Positions 5,755 to 5,819 of a stretch of DNA of 5,819 nucleotides are shown here, piece after piece. Source of the DNA: an uncultured Muribaculaceae bacterium (lineage in GTDB: Bacteria > Bacteroidota > Bacteroidia > Bacteroidales > Muribaculaceae); the NCBI GenBank assembly GCA_910587915.1, contig CAJUOB010000041.1, positions 1 to 5,819 of the forward strand, in the 5' to 3' direction. Within the stretch, counting starts at the first letter, position 1. Each line of letters starts with the position of its first letter. The position numbers were made by a program, and so were the translations under genes. The notes beneath the pieces are model-generated. The model ran no database searches. It saw only the letters and a program-made list of their open reading frames with translations, and had not been told where the DNA came from.

Positions 5755-5788
5755 GCCTCGGTGCTCTGGCATCGAGGCTATTTTGTTT
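5755..5788 (+). terminator. Intrinsic terminator downstream of the integrase remnant
   Basis: GCCTCGGTG (5755-5763) pairs with CATCGAGGC (5770-5778) in a 9-pair stem with one G-T wobble and the 6-base loop CTCTGG, followed by the T-rich TATTTTGTTT. It lies about 50 bases past the integrase stop and is probably the original terminator of that gene, kept although the gene has decayed. Confidence 0.85.
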
Positions 5789-5819
5789 AGCATTCTTCCA
5801 AATCTCTTACTTAGAGATA

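Noticed and set aside
5802..5818. ATCTC/GAGAT inverted repeat at the window end as a mobile element terminus
   Set aside because: A 5-base arm with a 7-base loop is easily found by chance, and no partner copy or transposase is visible.

Overview
The window looks like a chromosomal piece from a member of the Bacteroidales. Three promoters carry the Bacteroidota -7 element TAnnTTTG in the same form (TAACTTTG), no start codon has a strong Shine-Dalgarno sequence, the tRNA does not encode its full CCA end, and the proteins have a Bacteroides/Muribaculaceae flavour. The family level (perhaps Muribaculaceae) is a guess.

The layout is as follows. (1) Bases 75-2775 form a tight plus-strand operon: tsaB and a tsaC/YrdC-type gene, two steps of tRNA threonylcarbamoyladenosine (t6A) synthesis, then a membrane polyprenyl-phosphate sugar-1-phosphate transferase that starts surface-glycan repeat units. 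Both junctions are 4-base ATGA overlaps. (2) Bases 2810-4609 encode a CLC-family anion channel or transporter with two C-terminal CBS domains. Its own promoter ends only 7 bases before the ATG, so the mRNA may be leaderless or nearly so. (3) Bases 4694-4866 are a compact tRNA unit: promoter, a CAT-anticodon tRNA whose acceptor stem fits tRNA-Ile2 better than elongator tRNA-Met, and an intrinsic terminator.

(4) Bases 4867-5819 look like the scar of an integrated element next to the tRNA. A non-coding stretch of about 240 bases is rich in short direct and inverted repeats, like an integrase-binding attachment region. It is followed by a tyrosine recombinase gene that is badly decayed. Reading across frames, the arm-binding domain, the SAM-like core-binding domain and the extreme C-terminal tail can all be traced, but there is one in-frame stop, two frame changes, and the catalytic domain is gone. 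The SAM-like domain is joined in frame to the C-terminal tail, which leaves an open frame of about 130 codons that has lost recombinase chemistry. A hairpin terminator follows.

The tsaB and tsaC products belong to the pathway that modifies A37 of ANN-decoding tRNAs, and the tRNA in this window has A37 and the right anticodon to be a substrate. I see no clearly new defence or mobile system. The points most worth checking are the fused recombinase remnant with its repeat region, the near-leaderless CLC gene, and a channel-like valine at the internal proton-glutamate position of the CLC protein.
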